Part shown: one piece after another, positions 1 to 12,000 of the stretch
Numbering within the stretch: position 1 is the stretch's first letter
Layout: each line of letters begins with the position of its first letter
Origin: Rhodamnia argentea
Taxonomy: Eukaryota; Streptophyta; Magnoliopsida; Myrtales; Myrtaceae
NCBI RefSeq assembly: GCF_020921035.1
Contig: NC_063155.1
Span: 15,829,311 to 15,893,310, forward strand
Direction: 5' to 3'
Length of the DNA stretch: 64,000 nucleotides
Notes under the pieces: generated by a model
What the model was told of the DNA's origin: nothing
Database searches by the model: none
The model's input: only the letters and a program-made list of their open reading frames with translations
Made by a program: the position numbers and the translations under genes

Positions 1-277
1 TTCAGAAATAATTTGCTAAGAAATTGTAGACAGAAGTGATAAAGTCTATGCTTTTCAAAGCTTTCTACTGATGACTTCTTTACTTTACTGGGGAAGAGAG
101 CATCTCTAACTAGCTAGAATTGTTCCAAACGTGTATCTATTAGTATTATGCACAAATCTGGTTATCACCATTAGCTACAATCGAAATATTTCTCTATGTT
201 TCGAAACCGTGATATTCCAGTGCGCTCTTCATTTGTGTTCTTTCAGTGCTTATTTCTATGAATTTCTCCATTGCCAG

Positions 278-396
278 GCAATGTGGTGGTGGCAGATGGT
301 ACGGGCATGGCCACAGCCTGGGGGAATCTCCCCCCATCGCTAAAGCCTCCACCCGAGGGTGGATATCTGCCTTTGCCTTTTCTTGACTGGGGATAA
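278..396 (+). CDS. Possible terminal exon of an unidentified gene (partial)
   Basis: A pyrimidine-rich stretch ending in CAG at 275-277 is followed by an open frame that runs to TAA at 394-396. In the phase starting AAT GTG GTG it reads NVVVADGTGMATAWG and ends in PPPEGGYLPLPFLDWG. The proline-rich, regular tail looks like a real plant protein C-terminus, and non-coding sequence follows. I do not recognise the family. Earlier exons would lie upstream, partly or wholly outside the window. Chance coding potential is the main alternative. Confidence 0.3.
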
Positions 397-3300
397 ACAT
401 GTTGTTTCATCTGAAGCTTCGGGGATAGATGTAGCAAGAAATCAGAGTGTCATCTTCAATGTGCGTGATGTGGTTAGTCATTCTTGTTCAGCCATGAGCT
501 GAAAAGACTGTATGTAGGATGTAGCAACATTTGGTCATAGTCTTCTACTGCTCCTGAAGCCTGAAGCATGTAGCCGATTGTTACTTTTTGGTGCAGTGGG
601 TTGGTGAGTTCCTTATGTTTACTTTTCTGCATGTGGTTTGCTTACTGGTCAATGAATCATCAAAACCTGTGTTTAAAAACCTGAGAACCATAACGAATAA
701 CCCCTTGGAAGTAAAAGATGGTAAACTAAACATATGAACTTCTGCAAGTAGGACTTCTCATAAGTTATGTATCGAACTCTTATCCCAACTCCTGGAGATG
801 TGTCCAAACTTGTGCATGAAAATACAAATTATAAAAGCCAAGATATATATGTCGAGCCAAGTGCAGCTTGTGCATGCATCAGTCTTCAAAATAAGGAAGT
901 ATCATCGTACGCTTTTCTCCTGTTGAATCTGGATAGTGAAAAATAGCTTTATCAGCTTGATCCCTGTTGCGGATCTTTGGCACCTCTATTCACTACAAAT
1001 GTAAGTGAGAAGTCTCGTTAGGTATTGAATGTTTACAAAACTTGAGTTGCATGAGTTTGGGTATCCTCTGCTTGATGTGAAGCTTATGGCATAATGCAGG
1101 ATTCATTCGTATTGATGAATGTATGGAGACATCCTACATTTATACAGCTCTAGTTACCAGTCTTATCTCTCATTAAATTGGCACGACGGCTATTTAATAA
1201 GTAGAACTGGATGTGGACATACTTCACATGCAATCGCCGGTGTCAACCATTAAAGGAGGTTAAGTAGTTGTTTTCAAACAAGATCATTTTACTAACAAGT
1301 TAGCTCATAACAAGCTTGGCTTGAATTTTGAGATCCAGGATCTCATTCCAAGTCCGATCTTGCCATTGTCAGGTAAATTGTTGTCGGCACTTACTCTCAT
1401 TGAACACATTGCCTGGATCTGATGTCACTTGTGGTCTATATTCCTTAATTCTGACGGGCGGGCCAGACAAGCATAAGATTTTATATAAGTTTTCGTCGAC
1501 ATATATACCACTGAATGACATTAAATTGCTCAACTTATAACTTCTAAATAAGCTGTCGGCATGTACTGCTGAACGACATTAAATTGCTCAACTTGACTCA
1601 TGGGAGCCAAGAGAAATTATGCAAGATTATGGTTTGCTGGGAAAATTGAGGATTCCACTTTGTCTGATTTAAGAATTGCAAGTGCTTTTTTCTCCTGTAT
1701 TTAGACCTTTGCAATGAAAGCTCTAAAGAGTTGCCTTCTGACTCAGGTAAGTAAACATTTTGTTGGTCTTTCAGTGGTACATGTTCTATGTTTCTCTTAC
1801 AAGGACAATCAGTTAGTGAAGTAGCCGGGTTGCATCTGAATGGAAGGTTGCATGTGAATTTCATGTACACCATATGGTTGAGGTGCGGTGGTGGATGGCG
1901 GTTTTTAGGTAATGTCACTATTCTCCTTAGTAGTAAATTCTACGCCACACGATGACCTCGACATTGTTCATTGAGGTCGTCAATGATGGCAATAACAACT
2001 TGACGACAACAATTCCGAGCCTTTTCCTACTAAGCGGAAAGCGGGGCTGGTTGTCCGAATCTTTTCATACTTTTGCGGTCGATCATTCTATATCGGCTTG
2101 TGGGCACCTCTCTTATTGGTAGTAAATGCTAATGCATATACCGATTGATTCTTACATTTCCTAAGTGAGGTGATCAACAAACACCACCACCACAACCATG
2201 AGAAAAAAACAGAAGTCCAAGCCTTCTCCGACTGAGTGGAGATCTGTTGTATTGTATATTTCCTTTCACGCCGTTGTGCTCGAGTCTTCTGTGAGCTCCA
2301 GGTGCTTTTGTGTGTTTCTCCGACTGAGGATGTTCAGGGGAAGATACTTAAAAGTTCAAACCATCTGTTTCCATTCTGCACTTGACACCTTTGTGGGTGG
2401 CCCAAAACGAGCGTCAGTGACTGTCAACGATCAGTTTTGGAGAGAAGCTTCAAACCTTATCAAAGCCGAGGGTCTGGTTTTTTGAAGGAAAATTGGTTTG
2501 GAGAAATTATTTCCTGACTTTTCAATGTTTGGATGATGGGAAACTAATCGATTTAAAAAAAAAATTCTATGGACTGAAAACAACAAGCTTAGATTGGGAA
2601 AAAAAGACTTCATCTTCTGGTAAGAAGGATATCACTTTCTGTAAGCTACTTAACAAATGGAAACTTCATAAAAAAAGCAAATATTTTTCATGCAAATCAT
2701 ATTCAAGGAGAATAGTTAGTTTTCATTTGTTTGGTGGTTTAGGGAAAGCGATCTTGTTGTTTTCAATCCGTCAAAAACGTTTTCTGTAGATTGATTGGCC
2801 TTCTGTCATCCAGACACCGAAAGTCTGGAAATAATTTCTCGAAAACAGTTTTCCTTCTGGACAAACGTAACCTAAGATTATCGATATTTTCTCAAACCAA
2901 ATCTAAACCAATCCAAAAGAGGTGGACCTGAAAGTGGACCTCCTGCTACGGTTTGATTTGGTTTTGCTTTGCAACTAATCTTGATTGAGGTGGGTGCTGG
3001 TTGGGCATGTTTTGCAGCATGCAGTGACTAATGAGGTGGCATCTGTATCTGCTTCTCGATTGTGATCGATTTCTTTATAAATCTTTCCAGCTGCATTTCG
3101 ATTTTCTAATGATTTTAGAGATCTCTAGGAGATAAATTGTGCAGTTAAACAACCCTATAACGGGGCCCTAATGACCCACGTGAGTTTGAGTTTGTTTCAT
3201 TGTCTTCTTTGTTTGGTTGTCCAGCACGTTCTCCTTTCCAGTTCATTTCCAAGAGAATTCGAGGTCGTGCTTTAATAATTCGCTGTGATGGTATCGAAAG

Positions 3301-4085
3301 TAAAGCTGAATCGAAACGAAAGTGGGCTTCCTACGGGGTCAATCGAGCCGAGCCGAGTTGAGTCGAGTCGAGTCGAAAAAGTTAATGTCGAGCTCGAGTT
3401 CAGCTTGACCCGCATGCTCCATGGTCGAAACTCGGTTGGGTTACGGTAGAGGATACTTGAGCTGGACCCGAATAGGAAATTGAGACACTCTGAAATCGGG
3501 TTGACTTGGCTTGTTGATAATTAGGTTGCCATTGAGCTCCATCACAAGTTTTACCTTCATAAAACTCAAATGCCTTTCCTTATATGTAACTTGATTTTTA
3601 TGTTTGACTCTATTGAGTACTAAATACTTTTATGAAATAGATAGGAGGATGATTAAATTGGCACGCCTATCGAGTCGAGCATTGACGAGCTCAGGCGCTA
3701 GCTCGACTCGACAAGATACTTGAAATGATCAAGAGCTCAAAGCTCGAGCTATATTGATTAGTTGCACTCGAGTCTTAATCAAGGACCCGAGCTCGTGTCA
3801 CTTGCTTATGCCGTCGAAATCGCTTGCCGCCGCGTAACCTTTTTGTGCGTTAGTTTTTGCGATACAAAGTCAAAAGACGAGGTTGCCTAATCAAACTCAA
3901 ATTCTAAACACTACCTGGCCCCATGTCAAAACCAAAATCGTTTCCACCTTGTCATCTTATATATTTGAATAACTATATAGTCCTTATCATTACCATATGC
4001 AGAAGACTTCAGTAACCAAATCAACATGAAATTGTTGAATATGAGGTCTAGTACAAAATCAACTTCATCGATCGGGACAAACAAC
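397..4085. other. Spacer without recognisable gene; GAGCTCGA-rich low-complexity patch
   Basis: No convincing gene is visible. The open frames of 60-106 codons here lack recognisable domains or splice structure. Around 3340-3790 the sequence is enriched in GAGTCGAGT and GAGCTCGAG strings in both orientations, a pattern typical of decayed non-autonomous plant DNA transposons. Confidence 0.5.
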
Positions 4086-4087
4086 TT

Positions 4088-4090
<3 letters not shown>

Positions 4091-4118
<28 letters not shown>

Positions 4119-4119
4119 C
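4091..4119. repeat. (GA)n microsatellite
   Basis: An uninterrupted GA dinucleotide tract lies in AT-rich spacer and is not attached to a recognisable gene. Confidence 0.9.
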
Positions 4120-4309
4120 CTATCCTAAAATTATTTATTTATTAGCACCTGCGATCTCATAATTTATCTTTGAAATGGTTGTCAAGCAATCAAGGGTCCC
4201 AATGAACAAAACGCCGGCCATAAAGAGGAGAAATTCCAATTGTCGGGCATCTCTTCCACTTCGTTAGCTCTTTCTCTTTAACTTTAGTACAACAAAAAAA
4301 GGTCTCATT

Positions 4310-4700
4310 GCCTTAAAGTAAGAATCAACCGTAGGCAGGGATGCAAATTTGGCGCAAACTTTGTTGTCTAAAAGGGGAAAAAAAAAACACAGAAATTTTA
4401 GGTCGGATCACAATTCCGACCCGAACTTCGTTTTGTCTCATAAAAAAATTTCAAGTTTCAATTGATACTCAATTTTTGCCCCCAATTAAGTTTTCGTCCA
4501 ATGTTGTCATTAGAGATTCGACGTATCATTTCATGTACACAACTCACTCTCCCCTCGAGATGTCATTCCACTCGGACGACGGCCGGATTTGGGTACCAGA
4601 TGAAACATAGTGCCCTCATATGAAACCCGAAAAGATAAAAGAAAAATTGCGCCATAATTGAGACCCGACCTAAAATTGACATATTTTCTTTTTCACGGGA
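4310..4700. mobile_element. Probable MITE-like inverted-repeat remnant
   Basis: The left part (near 4396, AAATTTTAGGTCGGATCA) and the right part (near 4665, GACCCGACCTAAAATT) are reverse complements at their cores. Flanking phrases resemble the arms of the foldback element at 7.9-8.7 kb. The ends and any target duplication cannot be fixed by eye. Confidence 0.4.
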
Positions 4701-5919
4701 CAGGAATAGTTCGGATCAGAACTAGAACTCATCCTAAAGTTAGTGCTTCCTCAGAAAACCGGGCCCGACGAAAAAGGAGCAAATAATTTTATAAATTGCT
4801 GAGAAATAGATTAATCAAAAAACTTATGCGGCCAAAATTAGGTATTAAAATACAATTTTGTACGGTCCAGGAAGTGGCTGAGAAAGCATTCTCAGTCTCA
4901 TGTCATACTGCAGTCGTCATATTAAATAGGGGAATGCGAACGTCATGGGGCAGGGACGAGACGACGCCATTATTATTCCTCCCAACCACCACTGCCATCG
5001 ATATGAAGCCAAAGACCTTACCAAAAGAGGCGTATAGAAAAAGACCTGCCCATGTGTACGGTCAGAATCTTTCTGTATCATTTATAAGTAGAGAAGTTCT
5101 TCTTAAATAAGTCGTTTTTTGGCTCGTCAAAATGCATGATTTGTATACCCAGAAAGTTTTTAAGTTAGTAAAATGAGCAAATTGTTGTGTGAGGGTTCGA
5201 TCCAATTTAACAAAAATGAAATTGATTTTCGTATAATCGGAGATGCCGTAGATGATTGGAGTATTCGACTATTATCTTGATTTTTAAAATATTTCTTGGG
5301 ATATTTTTTTTTTTACGCTTATCTTGATTTTTGCAAATCGCGATTTGGTTTATCTCTAACAATATGTGGTCAAAGTAAACTCTTGAATGCATGTAGGAGT
5401 TCTTCATGGGATTTTTTTGGTACGGGGATTTAGGATTGAATTGATACCGCATTTGGATTATTATTGGTATACGTATGTGATTCAACTATGTATTATCAGT
5501 ACAAAACTAGATGGAGACCCGCATGTTTTGAGAAATTAATACCCTTGAGAAATAATCAAAGACATCGCTGGAGAAAAAATGTCGGTAAATTATGCAAATG
5601 ATAGTACAACTTTTATTGTTTATTATCTTAAATAAACCATTGTTCTTGCACCATAAATGGAAGGTCATATTAAGAAAGTTACAGATGAAATGTAATGGAT
5701 GTCTCCATACTAACTTATTTGCTATTAGTCTTCATTGGGCCTCGAAATGTTTGAAAATTTTTTGAGAAGGAAAACTTAGAAAAAAAATAGAGAAAAATAG
5801 CAACCATATGATTTTTTTTTAGCGTATTAAAAGGCTAAATCAAACTAAAAAGCGAAAAACTATGGAAAATTTATATAAGTGCTTTAATGAAGGACATATG
5901 TGTTGAAGCATAATAAGAT
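4701..5919. other. AT-rich spacer, no recognisable gene
   Basis: An open frame at 4796-5110 (+, 104 codons) has no recognised motif, no splice context and no promoter signal. The rest is AT-rich with poly-T and poly-A runs. I see nothing to annotate. Confidence 0.4.
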
Positions 5920-5983
5920 GTTACCTTAGGGATAACAGGCTGATCTTCCTCAAGAGTTCACATTGACGGGAAGGTTTGGCACC
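5920..5983 (+). pseudogene. Plastid-type 23S rRNA fragment (nuclear plastid DNA insertion)
   Basis: This 64-bp stretch reads as the peptidyl-transferase region of bacterial-type large-subunit rRNA: TTAGGGATAACAGGCTGATC, then CAAGAGTTCACATTGACGGG, then AAGGTTTGGCACCT. The wording fits plastid 23S better than the nuclear 25S gene. Homology stops sharply on both sides in AT-rich spacer, so this is an isolated nuclear insertion and not a functional rRNA gene. Confidence 0.8.
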
Positions 5984-6889
5984 TATTACATACAATTTAT
6001 AAGCTATACAAAAGTCCTACGTGATACTCTAAGTAAATTTCTTCTATTCGTTCTCAAATGATTGAAAGATGGCAGATGGATTTCCTATGTATACTTATAA
6101 ATTTGGAAAATATAACACATGGGATATATCATAAAGGGCATGAAATTTTTTTAGGCCAATGAACTTTTAATTGGCAATTTAAATTATGGATTAAATAGGA
6201 GGAAAAGAAAAAACCAAAATCGTATTCAACACGTCAACTGAGGAAATTAATAATTTTTGCTGAGGCGGCATCTAGGTGGCGGCTATTTTTATAGAGAAAG
6301 CATCAATGAAACCTGTTCTTGCAATGAAGAGCTATGAACGCCGACGCAGCACGTGGCACGTGCCACGACACGGTACAACACATTGACACGTAATTTCTAA
6401 AAAAATAAGAAATTTCGACACGTTAAGACACGTTGTATATTAAAAGAGTTACGTCGGACGTGTCACTAGCATGTATGAAGGGCTGACCACGTGTCCATCG
6501 CATATCGGAGAGTATCGGTTCTACACACCGGAGGCTACACTTAAGTTATAACGTAGTTATATAAATACGATTGTGAAGATAAAGTTCTCGCAAATCGTGC
6601 TTCTAACATGCTTCGTTGTACATGCATGGTGAGTAACTATTGTCCGGCCAGCTAAATTAAACTTCGGCGTATTATTATTTAATATATCACTTGTAGAAAA
6701 TATATATTGTTTTAAACCGTCAGCCATTATTACGTATAAATATGAATTTCGATGGTAATAATTACCGACCAATTTCGATTTGTGCACATTTGAGTGAAGT
6801 GATAAATCAAGTTTTGCATATTTAATATGAAAAGCTTATCATGGCTCTTTAATTCAAATAATACAATATTAGAAGCATGCTAGTTCAAT
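5984..6889. other. Spacer upstream of the NIMIN-like gene
   Basis: No gene is visible. At 6349-6368 two CACGTG-type cores are arranged as an inverted pair (AGCACGTGGCACGTGCCACG), which could act as a G-box site or simply be part of a palindrome. Confidence 0.35.
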
Positions 6890-7040
6890 TTGGATAAAAC
6901 TTCGTATGGGAAAAGCGGCGGCAGTAAATCTCCTCACCCACTATATTATCCACTCTTCTCCCACATCCCTTTCACCTTCAAAATCTCTCTGTCTCTCACC
7001 CACTATATTATCCACTCTTCTTCCACATCCCTTCACCTTC

Positions 7041-7047
<7 letters not shown>

Positions 7048-7096
<49 letters not shown>
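7048..7096 (+). repeat. (CT)n microsatellite in the presumed 5' UTR of the NIMIN-like gene
   Basis: About 49 bp of pure CT lies roughly 65 bp before the ATG at 7163, inside a wider CT-rich stretch from about 6950. A near-duplicate of about 65 bp precedes it: CACCCACTATATTATCCACT occurs near 6936 and again near 6998. Pyrimidine-rich 5' leaders are common in plants. Confidence 0.85.
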
Positions 7097-7098
<2 letters not shown>

Positions 7099-7162
7099 AA
7101 AAGCCATCACCAATCTTTGAAGCTCTCTCTCTCTCCCCCTTTAGCGCGAGCTAGAAAGGAGA

Positions 7163-7624
7163 ATGGATGGAGACAGAAAGAAGAGGAAGATCGATACAGA
7201 ACCGGTAGCAGAAGAAGAGAGCGAAGAAGAGAAGATGGAGAAGTTCTTCGCTCTCATCCAAAGCACGCGGGAAGTGCGCGACCATCTCCGAGGCAGCGGC
7301 GTGTCATCCTCAGAAGGAACCGAGAAATCGCGGGAGGACCGAAGGAAAGCCGAGGAAGATCAACCCAGACCGAAAGAACCCGCATGGAACCCCGCCTTTC
7401 GACCCGAGGACTTCAGCCAAGATCCCTTTCTGTACAAATCTTCGACTACTCCTACTACTCCCGATGTCCCGAGCTCGAGCGGCCACGAAGCTCAAGCCGG
7501 TCCTTCACAAAGTAAACGCGACGACGCAGGAAAAAACGACGCTGATGATAAGAAGAAAAGAGAAAAAGACGGCGAGGACGATGACAATGGTGACGACAGT
7601 TTAGATCTTAAGCTTTCTTTGTAA
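7163..7624 (+). CDS. NIMIN-like NPR1-interacting protein, 153 aa, intronless
   Basis: This is a small, acidic, Lys/Glu/Asp-rich nuclear protein of the NIM1-INTERACTING (NIMIN/NRR) type. These proteins bind the salicylic-acid co-activator NPR1 and dampen PR-gene expression. Visible elements in order: a basic cluster RKKRK at residues 5-9 (possible nuclear signal); an amphipathic segment EEEKMEKFFALIQSTREVRD at 21-40, matching the family's conserved helix; AWNPAFRPEDF at 74-84, corresponding to the family's W-x-P-x-F-x-x-E-D-F block; a Ser/Pro-rich linker; a charged region at 117-145; and a C-terminal EAR repressor motif LDLKLSL at 147-153, directly before the stop. Length is normal for the family. 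The start is the first ATG after the CT-rich leader. Assignment is by motif order, since overall similarity in this family is low. Any other small EAR-motif protein is the alternative. Confidence 0.72.
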   Translation: MDGDRKKRKIDTEPVAEEESEEEKMEKFFALIQSTREVRDHLRGSGVSSSEGTEKSREDRRKAEEDQPRPKEPAWNPAFRPEDFSQDPFLYKSSTTPTTPDVPSSSGHEAQAGPSQSKRDDAGKNDADDKKKREKDGEDDDNGDDSLDLKLSL

Positions 7625-7733
7625 TGTGCGGCCACGATGCACGTAGACAGGAGAACAATTTGTTTGTAGTTTCATGAACTTGCAGGGCTTTGATTTCCGG
7701 TTAGGGTTTGATGGGGGTTCAAAGGCGTTCGGA

Positions 7734-7750
7734 TGACGTAACTGCTGACG
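7734..7750 (+). promoter_or_regulatory. as-1-like element (two TGACG, 7-bp spacer) downstream of the NIMIN-like gene
   Basis: TGACGTAACTGCTGACG contains two direct TGACG motifs whose starts are 12 bp apart, the spacing of the classic as-1 element bound by TGA bZIP factors. It lies about 110 bp after the stop codon, in the 3' UTR or just beyond it. TGA factors are partners of NPR1, which makes the position suggestive. Activity from a 3' position is not shown by the sequence. Confidence 0.5.
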
Positions 7751-7930
7751 TCAAATGGTTATGGGGCTATTTTATTTTTATTCTTTGTCTGCTGGTTGGA
7801 CCATATTGATTCTGTAGTATGTTGGTCTGAACCCTACTAACAAAAATTATTAAAGGGGAAGAAGAAAGGGCCCAAAAAAAAAAAAAAAAAACAGCATCGA
7901 AGCATGTGATTCTGAGTTTTACGTGCGCAG

Positions 7931-8670
7931 GCGGGCTAATTCCCTAAAAAAGCACCAACTTTAGGTCTAATGACGATTTTGGCCCGAACTTTTCTTTGTC
8001 TCAAAAAAATAATAATAATAACTTTAACTCAAGTCCCAAAACTGGCCCCTCTTAATTTGGAACCATTACTTATTCAACAAGACAATTTTAGGTCATCAAT
8101 AAATGGATTTAAGGCACTATTTATCGTCTTCTTAGCACGGAATTTGAAGTTGTTCATCTACTTCACCTTTGGCACAATTTGAAGGGCCACGATTAACCTA
8201 TTCATCGTCTTCTTCACTTCACCCGCAAGCATAAGCTGTTTAATTGGAATCTGAAGTTGTGTATTATCACCGATGGAGAGACGCCATGGTCGAGATCCGC
8301 CAAGCTCATGACTAGAGCCTTCTTTTTTTAACAAGCCCAGCCCTATCCCTTCCCCGAAGCAAATGAACAACTTCGGATTCCATACCAAGAACAAGATGAA
8401 TAGTGATAAATAGTGTCTTAAATCCACATCAACAAGCCACGTGGATTTATTGATGACGTGGAATTGTTATGTTGGACTACTAATGGTTCCAAATTAAGGG
8501 AGGCCGGATTTTGGACTCGAGTTAAAATTTGTGCTTTTTCATGGAATGAAAAAAGTTCAGGCCCAAATCGTCATTAGACATAAAATTGGTGCTTTTTTAT
8601 GAGATAAAAAAAGGTTCAAGCCAGAAACATCGTTAGACCCAAAGTTGGGGCTTTCTTAGGGAAATAGCCC
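7931..8670. mobile_element. Mutator-like MITE with long terminal inverted repeats
   Basis: The left end (GGGCTAATTCCCTAAAAAAG) and the reverse complement of the right end (GGGCTATTTCCCTAAGAAAG) match. Similarity continues about 200 bp inward on both sides (CACCAACTTTAGGTCTAATG against CCCCAACTTTGGGTCTAACG). The flanks carry an imperfect 8-9 bp direct repeat, GTGCGCAG before and GTGCGTAG after. Long inverted repeats with a target duplication of about 9 bp point to a non-autonomous Mutator-like element. It encodes nothing recognisable. Confidence 0.65.
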
Positions 8671-8786
8671 GTGCGTAGATATTCTGCAATTATTTTAAGA
8701 TTTCATTTTCATTTTTTTTTCGCAAGGTAATATTATACATTAATATAGAAATTAATATGTGTGTATACATATATAAATTAAAGTGT

Positions 8787-8790
<4 letters not shown>

Positions 8791-8821
<31 letters not shown>
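8791..8821. repeat. (TA)n microsatellite
   Basis: An alternating TA tract within AT-rich spacer. Confidence 0.9.
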
Positions 8822-8830
<9 letters not shown>

Positions 8831-8963
8831 TATATTGTGTAGAAGATAGAGCATATCTTCAGCGGTTAGCACAATGTTATCGAAAGTTGGTTGCATATGT
8901 TGGGATTACGTAATGAATGAAGCAATGCTTCTTTTGCAATTTTTTTTTGCATTTACGTAATAA

Positions 8964-9019
8964 ATTCCTGCCTATTTTCCTAAATGTTCATATGCACGTT
9001 TAGGAAAATAGGCAGGAAT
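8964..9019. repeat. Perfect 21-bp inverted repeat (hairpin)
   Basis: The arms at 8964-8984 and 8999-9019 are exact reverse complements over 21 bp (ATTCCTGCC...CCTAAA), with a 14-nt loop. Weaker complementarity continues outward: GGGATTACGTAA near 8901 against TTATGTAATCAC near 9049. This may be the core of a small foldback MITE. A small-RNA-producing hairpin is the alternative. Confidence 0.7.
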
Positions 9020-12000
9020 CTATATAATTATTGCACTTTTGGGAATCTTTATGTAATCACTCTAGAAGGGTTGGGGAAATTATTTATACCTACCAAATAG
9101 TGTGTGATCAATAATGTACATAGTCAAATGAATGGAGGAAATGATGAATTTTTCAACAAGATTCTCGAATAGTTTAGATGTCTACTCTAATGTAGGGTTG
9201 GAAAGAATAATGTTTAGAAAGACTGAGAGTTGAATGAAACTGAGCCACCAAGCGATGTAGGTCTCAAGTCGGAAGAATGGATATGAACTCTCTTGATATC
9301 AAGGGGAGGTAAAGAGAAATGATTATGTGATTGTCTTTAAACTTTTTTTTTTAAATCAATCGTTTGCTTTGGGCCATAAAAAAATAAATGACGGGTAATT
9401 AGAAATTGTTATGAGGTCTACTTCTTCAAGAATTTGTGCCTTACAATATGTTGTTACTCTCATAGCCATCTAGAGACTGTTATTTTAGTAGATGTGAAGA
9501 TAAATTAGCACTATTGACGGGAGATGCATCAATCGTTATTAAAAGATGAAAGGATGGAGATGACATGGATCGGATCTTATTACCAAAAAAGGGAAAGATG
9601 GACTACATCCAATCAGAGAAAATTGTCCAAAAAGTCTTAAATTTATTGCATTTTTGTTAATCCTGTCCTAAATTTTTTAATTTTGCCAATTGAGTTCTAA
9701 ATCTTTTTACACTTTGCTAATTAAGTCCATTCAACGAATTTTTGCTAGAAATAGCCTACGTTGACAATTTTTAATTGGCTGGATAAACTCAATTGATAAA
9801 ATGGAAATAAGTTTAGGATTTTTAGGACAATTTGCCCGATGCAACCGATATCATGTTGCGTGATGTGTAAATCAAGTCGGTTAGATAACTCGATCATGAA
9901 TTCAATGCGATGCATGTATATCTAATGTAAATTAGGAAAACCATAACCTTTTGGTTCCTCGCAAATGGAAAGGATTTATATTTGGGCCGTTTACTATGAT
10001 TTTTTTAACTCGCGTCGAGTGTATTTCAATTGTGTCATGGGACCGAAGTTTTACTACAATTGTTTGACTTTTGTTGTTGCTGTTAGGTGATGCAGCAGAT
10101 ACCTAAATGGTAACTTTTAGATGAATTTGACCCATCTTGGATTCTCTTAATTGTGAAGTCCCTCATCTTTCCTTAAGGGAAATGCTTGTATGATCGTGTC
10201 ATTTGATGAGAAAGTGGCACGGTCAAACTTCAATCACAAATTGCAAAGATGAAAAACAAAAGATAAAAGTCAAAGTGGGGCTCTTCTCTGATTTTGTAGC
10301 TAGAATTTGACCGTTATGCTGTCATCTTTCACTCCACTGTCATGTTAGCCACTCTTTTCCCCTAATTAGCTAATGCTTTTTATAAACGCCTTTGTGTGAC
10401 TGTCCCTCCTCTTCTTTTTTTAGAGTTATGACATCACATGTACATTAAATTTTTGTCTGTTATAAAATTGACTTTGCTAGCATAATAATTTTTTTTGTGA
10501 CTGAGAGAAAAATAGCATGTTGTGAGCTATAAATTCTTAAAAAAAGGGATCCCGTAAATTTTTTTTAATTATGTGTTATTCATATTTTTGTAGCTTATAA
10601 CACACATTAGCATGATCCTTATAAAATCTAATACCACACACATATTTTCTTTTCAATCAAGTACCCCAACTTCCAATTGTGACTCAATATAAGACCTTCT
10701 AAATCGCATACTCGAAATGCTAAATTGAACTCCAACACCGATAAATAGCCCTTTATCATCCGTATTGGCATCCGACGTAGCCTCTCAAAAAGACGTCATG
10801 TCAACATAGAGATATAGAGTAAAATAATTTATGCTTAGTAAGCGATCCACATAAACAAAAACAATTAGCCTTAAAACTTTCCACGTAGGCGGTCCACGTC
10901 AGCTAAATCACATAACATGGCAAAAGTTTGAAGTATTTTTGCTTTGTCATCATCTTCTCTTTTTGCGTAAGCAAGCAGCGTTTCACGAAGATCACCAACC
11001 AGAGGCAGGAGGTTGAGTCTGCTAGAAACCCCAAGTAGTTACCAACAGACATTGCTTCACATTTACGTCTGCATATAATCTCAACGTTGTCAAATCGAAA
11101 AAGTAAATCGGAAGTCATGGATGATTTTGTCCCCAGCACTCCAGAAAGTGATGGACAGCAGCGCAGCCTCTTCATTTTTCTGCATTCTCATCTCTACTGA
11201 GCCCTCCCTTTAAAGTTCTGCACTGCCCATTCAGCCAAGAGAGCATCCCAACCTCCAATCTGGAAAGTGATGCCAATCACTTTAGCTAGTAGTCAGTGTT
11301 CTACGTATCAGCATAGAATTGGCAAACGGAAAAGTTTGCTTTGATCTTAAGAATTGTCTTCCCACCTAATTGTTCCAATCATGATTTGGCAGATTGCCTA
11401 ACGAACCAACTAAACTAAACAGGTCCTTTCCGATGCCTGAAGGCTCACTTAGTAGACAGCGAGTAGTAAGCACCTTCTTTCTCAATGGCAGCTTTCCAAC
11501 GATAAGGAGAAGTTGATCCTAAGTTAGTAACGGGATAGAATTGGATCGTGTCGGGTTTAGAGAAATAGATAATAAAATGAATACATTTCTCATTAGGCAC
11601 AATGTCTATATAAATAGAACGGCGATATTTTCACTCCCATTTTGACTAAGACACTCCTTTTTGCTAGATAACTTACTAAAAGACCCTCCTCTTTCTTGAA
11701 TTAAATGTTTTTTTTTTCACCAGGCTAGTCCACAAATGTACCTTTATTTTTAGTAGATTTTGATAAAACGGAAAAGTAAATTTAATCGCAAAATGGAAAA
11801 GATTAATTTGTTAAAAGCATAATAAAATGTCGAAAATATTTGTATTTAGATATGTATTAACAAAAGATAAACACGTTAAGGAAAAAAATGAAATTTTGTG
11901 CAATTTAACTCTTGATATAAAGAAAAGAATTAGTATCGATTGTAAATTCAATCTCATAGCAAGTTAAAAATTTAAAATATGCTTAAAATTTTCCCTAAAA

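Noticed and set aside
2198-2485. 95-codon open frame
   Set aside because: No recognisable domain, splice context or promoter.
6890-7154. Two open frames rich in Leu-Ser before the NIMIN-like gene
   Set aside because: They are translations of the (CT)n tract and its surroundings.
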